Below are positions 31,215 through 34,782 of a DNA stretch of 34,782 bases, in pieces. The notes under the pieces were generated by a model. The model ran no database searches. It was not told where the DNA came from and worked only from the letters and a program-made list of their open reading frames with translations. Both the position numbers and the translations under genes were made by a program. Source of the DNA: Clostridiaceae bacterium DTU079 (lineage in GTDB: Bacteria > Bacillota > Clostridia > Acetivibrionales > Acetivibrionaceae); NCBI GenBank assembly GCA_001512505.1, contig LFSC01000016.1:1-34782 (forward strand), in the 5' to 3' direction. Positions within the stretch are counted from its first letter, which is position 1. Each line of letters opens with the position of its first letter.

Positions 31215-33665
31215 ATGAAAGCAATTATAATGGCTGGCGGAGAAGGCTCAAGACTTCGACCCCTTACATGTGATTTGCCAAAACCCATGGTTCCAATAAT
31301 GAATGTTCCTATTATGGAACATATCATTGAATTGCTTAAATCCCATGGAATAACTGAAATCGGTGTTACGCTTATGTATCTTCCCCAAATAATAAAGGAC
31401 TATTTCGGTGACGGATCCAATTTCGGAGTAAATCTTCACTACTTCACCGAAGATACTCCCCTTGGAACTGCCGGAAGTGTCAAAAATGCAGAAAAGTTCC
31501 TGGATGAAACCTTTATTGTAATAAGCGGTGATTCTTTAACCAACATGAATATCAGCAGTGCAGTGGAGTATCATAAATCAAAAAAAGCTTTGGCAACTCT
31601 GGTTTTAACAACAGTAGACGTTCCTTTGGAATACGGAGTTGTAATTACAGATAAAAACGGTTCCATCACTGGCTTTTTGGAAAAACCCAGTTGGGGTGAA
31701 GTGTTCAGCGATACGGTAAACACCGGAACTTATATTTTAGAGCCGGAAGTATTAGCCTACCTTGAAAAAGGTAAAAAAGAAGACTTCAGCCAAGACCTTT
31801 TCCCAATGCTTTTATCGAAAAAAGAGCCCATGTTCGGTTATGTAATGAATGACTATTGGTGTGATATCGGAGATCTTCAAGCATATCTTCAGGCACATTA
31901 TGATGTTCTTGAAGGAAAGATCCGTCTTAATATTAACGGCAAGGAAATAAAAAAGGGGGTTTGGGTTGGTTCAGGTACTACAATTGAGCCGGAAGCCGTA
32001 ATTAATCCTCCATGTGTTATAGGAGACAACTGTTATATCGGAAAGGGTGCAGTAATAGACAGTCTGAGTGTTATCGGAGATAACAATGTCATTGAATCGG
32101 ACAGCTCTGTTAAACGCAGCGTTATTTGGAACGGAAATTACATAGGGCATGGTTGTGAAATAAGAGGTTCAATCCTGTGCAATAAAACCAAATTAAAGAA
32201 CTATGTGCATATCTATGAAAACGGCATCGTCGGAGACAATTGTGTAATTAACGAAAGAGTCGTAATCAAGCCCAATATTAAAATATGGCCTCAGAAAACC
32301 ATTGACCCGTTGGCCATAGTGGACAGAAATGTAATATGGGGTTCAAAACACTCAAAGAGCATTTTCGGCGAGCACGGTATTTCAGGAATTATTAATGTCG
32401 ACATTTCTCCGGAATTTGCCACCAGATTGGGTGCTGCTTACGGTTCAATATTTAAAAAGGGTTCCAAGGTGGTTGTTAGCTCTACTACTTCCAATTCCGC
32501 GAGAATGTTCAAACACGCCTTTATATCCGGTATTCTCTCCGTGGGTGTGGAAGTATTCAACATGAGCAGTCTTCTAACCCCGTTAGCCCGTCATGCCATC
32601 AATTTTCTCGCTGTAGAAGGCGGAATTCATATTAAGCTCAGTGAAGGCAATCCCAACAAACTCAAAGTTGATTTTATGGATTCAAAAGGGGCAAGCATCA
32701 GCAGAGCAACCGAAAGAAAAATAGAGAATTCCTTTTCCAAGGAGGATTTCAAACGTTGCTCCGGAGATGAAATCTGCCGGCTCAACAATATTACGGATTT
32801 CAAAAACTACTATGTGCGTTCCATATTAAATGATATAAATGTTGACGCCATAAAGAGCAATCCTCCGAAAATTTGCATAGTTTCACCGTCGGATTTCGTT
32901 ATATCCATCGTTGTGCCCATGCTTACCGATTTAGGCTGTAAAGTAGCAAGTTTTTCCTCCACCAGTATAAATGAGATTGACAACATAATTGAGGAAATCA
33001 AAAACAACGATGCCAGCTTTGCCGCTTTCATAGACAGCAACGGTGAAACCCTTATTCTTGTAGATAAGAACGGAACTGTAGTTAAAGATGATCTTTTCTT
33101 ATCCCTTACGTCCCTCATTACCTTTAAAACCAAACCCAACTCCAAAGTGGTTGTGCCTATAACCGCACCGTCCATAATTGAAGTAATGGCAAATAAATAT
33201 AACGGCAAGGTGGTAAGGACAAAAACCTCTCCCCAGGCAGTAATGGAACAAATGCTAAACCATAATTTATTCAAGAACCGTGAGAACATGGATCAGTTCC
33301 TCTTGAATTTTGATGCCATTGCAGGTCTGGTAAAGATAATTGAATTCTTATGTGTTATGAATACCACCCTCACTGAAACCCTTGAAGAAATACCTACTTT
33401 CTATGTAAGCAAAAAGAAAATTTTCTGTCCCTGGGAAACGAAGGGTAGGGTGATGAGGACACTGATAACCGAAAAAACCGGAGACAAGGTAGAGCTTTTA
33501 GACGGTGTAAAATTTATTCTCGAAAACGGTTGGTCCCTGGTTCTGCCCGATGCGGATATGCCTCTTTGCAGGGTTTATTCGGAGGGAATATCACCGGATG
33601 TGGCAGAAACAATCTCCAATAAATATATAGATAAAATAAAAGCAATAATCAACGGCAAGGGCTAA
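31215..33665 (+). CDS. Sugar-nucleotidyltransferase fused to a degenerate phosphomannomutase domain
   Basis: An 816-residue fusion. The N-terminal nucleotidyltransferase (about 1-235) carries [21 protein letters not shown] and the metal Asp in [10 protein letters not shown] left-handed beta-helix (about 250-375, hexapeptide pattern such as [15 protein letters not shown]) follows, then a phosphohexomutase-like region (about 385-816). The latter looks inactive: the catalytic-Ser loop reads LSEGNPN (about 475-481) in place of TASHNP, and the metal loop DGDADR is DSNGET (607-612). Relatives are annotated mannose-1-phosphate guanylyltransferases. It probably makes an activated sugar for wall or surface glycans. 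The ATG at 31215 has AAAGGA upstream. It stands alone with its own terminator. Confidence 0.9.
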   Translation: MKAIIMAGGEGSRLRPLTCDLPKPMVPIMNVPIMEHIIELLKSHGITEIGVTLMYLPQIIKDYFGDGSNFGVNLHYFTEDTPLGTAGSVKNAEKFLDETFIVISGDSLTNMNISSAVEYHKSKKALATLVLTTVDVPLEYGVVITDKNGSITGFLEKPSWGEVFSDTVNTGTYILEPEVLAYLEKGKKEDFSQDLFPMLLSKKEPMFGYVMNDYWCDIGDLQAYLQAHYDVLEGKIRLNINGKEIKKGVWVGSGTTIEPEAVINPPCVIGDNCYIGKGAVIDSLSVIGDNNVIESDSSVKRSVIWNGNYIGHGCEIRGSILCNKTKLKNYVHIYENGIVGDNCVINERVVIKPNIKIWPQKTIDPLAIVDRNVIWGSKHSKSIFGEHGISGIINVDISPEFATRLGAAYGSIFKKGSKVVVSSTTSNSARMFKHAFISGILSVGVEVFNMSSLLTPLARHAINFLAVEGGIHIKLSEGNPNKLKVDFMDSKGASISRATERKIENSFSKEDFKRCSGDEICRLNNITDFKNYYVRSILNDINVDAIKSNPPKICIVSPSDFVISIVVPMLTDLGCKVASFSSTSINEIDNIIEEIKNNDASFAAFIDSNGETLILVDKNGTVVKDDLFLSLTSLITFKTKPNSKVVVPITAPSIIEVMANKYNGKVVRTKTSPQAVMEQMLNHNLFKNRENMDQFLLNFDAIAGLVKIIEFLCVMNTTLTETLEEIPTFYVSKKKIFCPWETKGRVMRTLITEKTGDKVELLDGVKFILENGWSLVLPDADMPLCRVYSEGISPDVAETISNKYIDKIKAIINGKG

Positions 33666-33679
33666 CTAAATAAAAAGAA

Positions 33680-33710
33680 AAAGCCTGTAGGATTTTCCTA
33701 TCAGGCTTTT
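33680..33710. terminator. Bidirectional terminator between convergent genes
   Basis: The stem AAAGCCTG-TAGGA (33680-33692) pairs with TCCTA-TCAGGCTTT (33696-33709) with one bulged base, flanked by TTTTCTTT on the plus strand and TTTTTCTTTTT on the minus strand. It lies between the sugar-nucleotide gene and the CAP-domain gene. Confidence 0.88.
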
Positions 33711-33715
33711 CTTTA

Positions 33716-34573
33716 TTATCTGCCTATAAACATTTGTACAAATATCTTACCGTACCTTGGACTTTCCACAACCCCTATTCCGGTATAATTAAAATTAGCA
33801 TTCAATATATTTTGCCTATGTCCGGATGATTCCATCCATGCCTTGACTGCTCCTTCTACCGTACGGTTTCCTGCAATATTTTCTCCGGCGCTTCTAAAGC
33901 TTATGTTATACTGTCTCATCATATCAAAGGGTGAACCGTATGTCGGAGACTGATGTGAGAAATAATTCTTTTCCACCATGTCTTTAGCTTTTAACCTGGC
34001 CACTTTTTGCAGTTCCATATCAAACTTGAGAGGTGCAAGCCCTGCTTTGGCCCTTTCTTTATTGATAAGTTCCAATGTGCGCTGTTCATCCTCACTGATA
34101 CCGGTAACCGGAGTGGTTTCAGGTCCTTTTGTTGGAGTTACTTTTGTACTGTCTCCCGGCACCGGAGTCGGCTGAAGTTTCGGTGTAGCAGTCGGTTTTG
34201 GAACAGCTGTTTTTTGTGCTGGTGTTTTGGTTGGTTGACTTGGTACCGTTGTTGCATTTGTACCGGGTTGCTTAATATAATTTGCAGAAACAGCCCCAAC
34301 AATCCCTTTCTGAGGTTCATAAATCACATACCAACTACCTATTTTGGCCAGTACATTTACATATTGTCCTTTCTTAAGTACATATACCGTAGGGTATTCG
34401 GTAGACGGGCCCTGCCTGACATTTAATAGATTGGCAGTCACCACACCGCTTATAAAGTTGACTCTTTCGAAGGTTTCAGCTGCAGAAGCCTGCTGAAAAT
34501 CCCGTCCTGAATAAACCAGTATTCCCGTCAGAACAAGAGCCATGATGGTTAGCAAAATTATCTTCCTGTTCAT
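33716..34573 (-). CDS. Secreted SH3b-CAP (SCP/YkwD-like) protein
   Basis: This 285-residue protein has an N-terminal signal peptide (about 5-32), a bacterial SH3 domain (about 40-100, ANLLNVRQGPSTEYPTVYVL), and a Pro/Thr/Lys-rich linker (about 102-160). A C-terminal CAP domain follows (about 163-285), with ELINKERAKAGLAPLKFD, FSHQSP, AGENIAGN and SSGHRQNILN. CAP proteins of the YkwD group are common on the surface of spore-formers; their activity is unsettled. The SH3b domain probably binds the wall. The ATG at 34573 has a GGAGGG ribosome site. Confidence 0.92.
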   Translation of the reverse strand: MNRKIILLTIMALVLTGILVYSGRDFQQASAAETFERVNFISGVVTANLLNVRQGPSTEYPTVYVLKKGQYVNVLAKIGSWYVIYEPQKGIVGAVSANYIKQPGTNATTVPSQPTKTPAQKTAVPKPTATPKLQPTPVPGDSTKVTPTKGPETTPVTGISEDEQRTLELINKERAKAGLAPLKFDMELQKVARLKAKDMVEKNYFSHQSPTYGSPFDMMRQYNISFRSAGENIAGNRTVEGAVKAWMESSGHRQNILNANFNYTGIGVVESPRYGKIFVQMFIGR

Positions 34574-34720
34574 GAAAATCCCTCCAACTTATCAAATTAA
34601 AATAAACAAGGTAAACAATATTTAAACGGTAATTACATTGATGAATATAGTATTGACAAATTTATATGAATTATTTACATAAGCAACCCAAATTTAAAAA
34701 ACTTTTGATAAAGAAAAAAA

Positions 34721-34755
34721 ATATGAAAGAAACTTTAACTTCTTTCATATTTTTC
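34721..34755. terminator. Bidirectional terminator at the right edge
   Basis: A perfect 11-base stem (ATATGAAAGAA at 34721-34731 with 34740-34750) has a T-run after it on the plus strand and an eight-base U-tract on the minus strand. It probably ends a minus-strand gene lying beyond the window. The 34574-34720 stretch otherwise only looks like an AT-rich promoter region for the CAP gene. Confidence 0.8.
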
Positions 34756-34782
34756 TTAAATCGTATGTGGAAATAAAATAAA

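Noticed and set aside
32810..33289. Minus-strand open frame of 159 codons inside the sugar-nucleotide gene
   Set aside because: It lies fully antisense to a clear phosphohexomutase-like domain and has no ribosome site.
1..34782. CRISPR arrays, tRNA or rRNA genes, insertion sequences, prophage
   Set aside because: No regularly spaced repeats, cloverleaf motifs, transposase or phage-type proteins were seen on either strand.

Overview
The window looks like the chromosome of a low-GC, spore-forming, anaerobic Firmicute, most likely a thermophilic cellulolytic clostridium of the Acetivibrio (Clostridium) thermocellum type. This placement is inferred from AT-rich intergenic DNA, strong GGAGG-type ribosome sites, several TTG/GTG starts, a SleB-type cortex hydrolase, a GerMN lipoprotein and flavin thioredoxin reductases. 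No tRNA, rRNA, CRISPR array, transposase or phage gene was seen.

Layout. Positions 1-4526 (minus) hold cell-wall and translation housekeeping: ddl, murI, a YwiB-like DUF1934 gene overlapping argS, then the first 14 codons of a UPF0173 metallo-hydrolase. Positions 5066-6070 encode an RDD membrane protein. Positions 6296-9323 (minus) form an envelope-stress-like operon: ECF sigma factor, zinc-finger anti-sigma factor, two small polytopic proteins with a PGxGHxYLG motif, and a LiaF-TM/DUF4097 protein. Three of its reading frames carry apparent lesions. Then come a GerMN lipoprotein, deoC, a YkuK-like RNase H-fold protein and a redox trio (glutaredoxin-like, a thioredoxin reductase without NADPH motifs, and a thioredoxin-thioredoxin reductase fusion) up to 14530.

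Positions 14787-16319 (plus) hold four small uncharacterised genes, two of them with duplicated hydrophobic helices. A Cys-rich minus-strand gene separates them from a SleB-like hydrolase gene; a sporulation role for this stretch is inferred. From 17829 to 30623 (minus) come a six-helix membrane protein, tex, a PfkB sugar kinase, a solute-binding lipoprotein, a 16-TPR lipoprotein, a second binding protein fused to a stalk-like domain, rtcB, a frameshifted membrane-anchored gene and a peptidoglycan-binding protein. The window ends with a plus-strand sugar-nucleotidyltransferase/phosphomannomutase fusion and a minus-strand SH3b-CAP protein.

The strongest leads are the sigma factor split by an in-frame TAA exactly between its sigma2 and sigma4 regions, the A7 slippery junction joining the two PGxGHxYLG genes, a previously hidden 143-residue protein broken by one base in an A7 run, a thioredoxin reductase lacking NADPH signatures, and a phosphomannomutase domain that has lost its metal loop. 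No wholly new multi-gene system can be claimed from sequence reading alone. Clustered homopolymer and stop lesions could also be assembly errors, and this should be excluded first.
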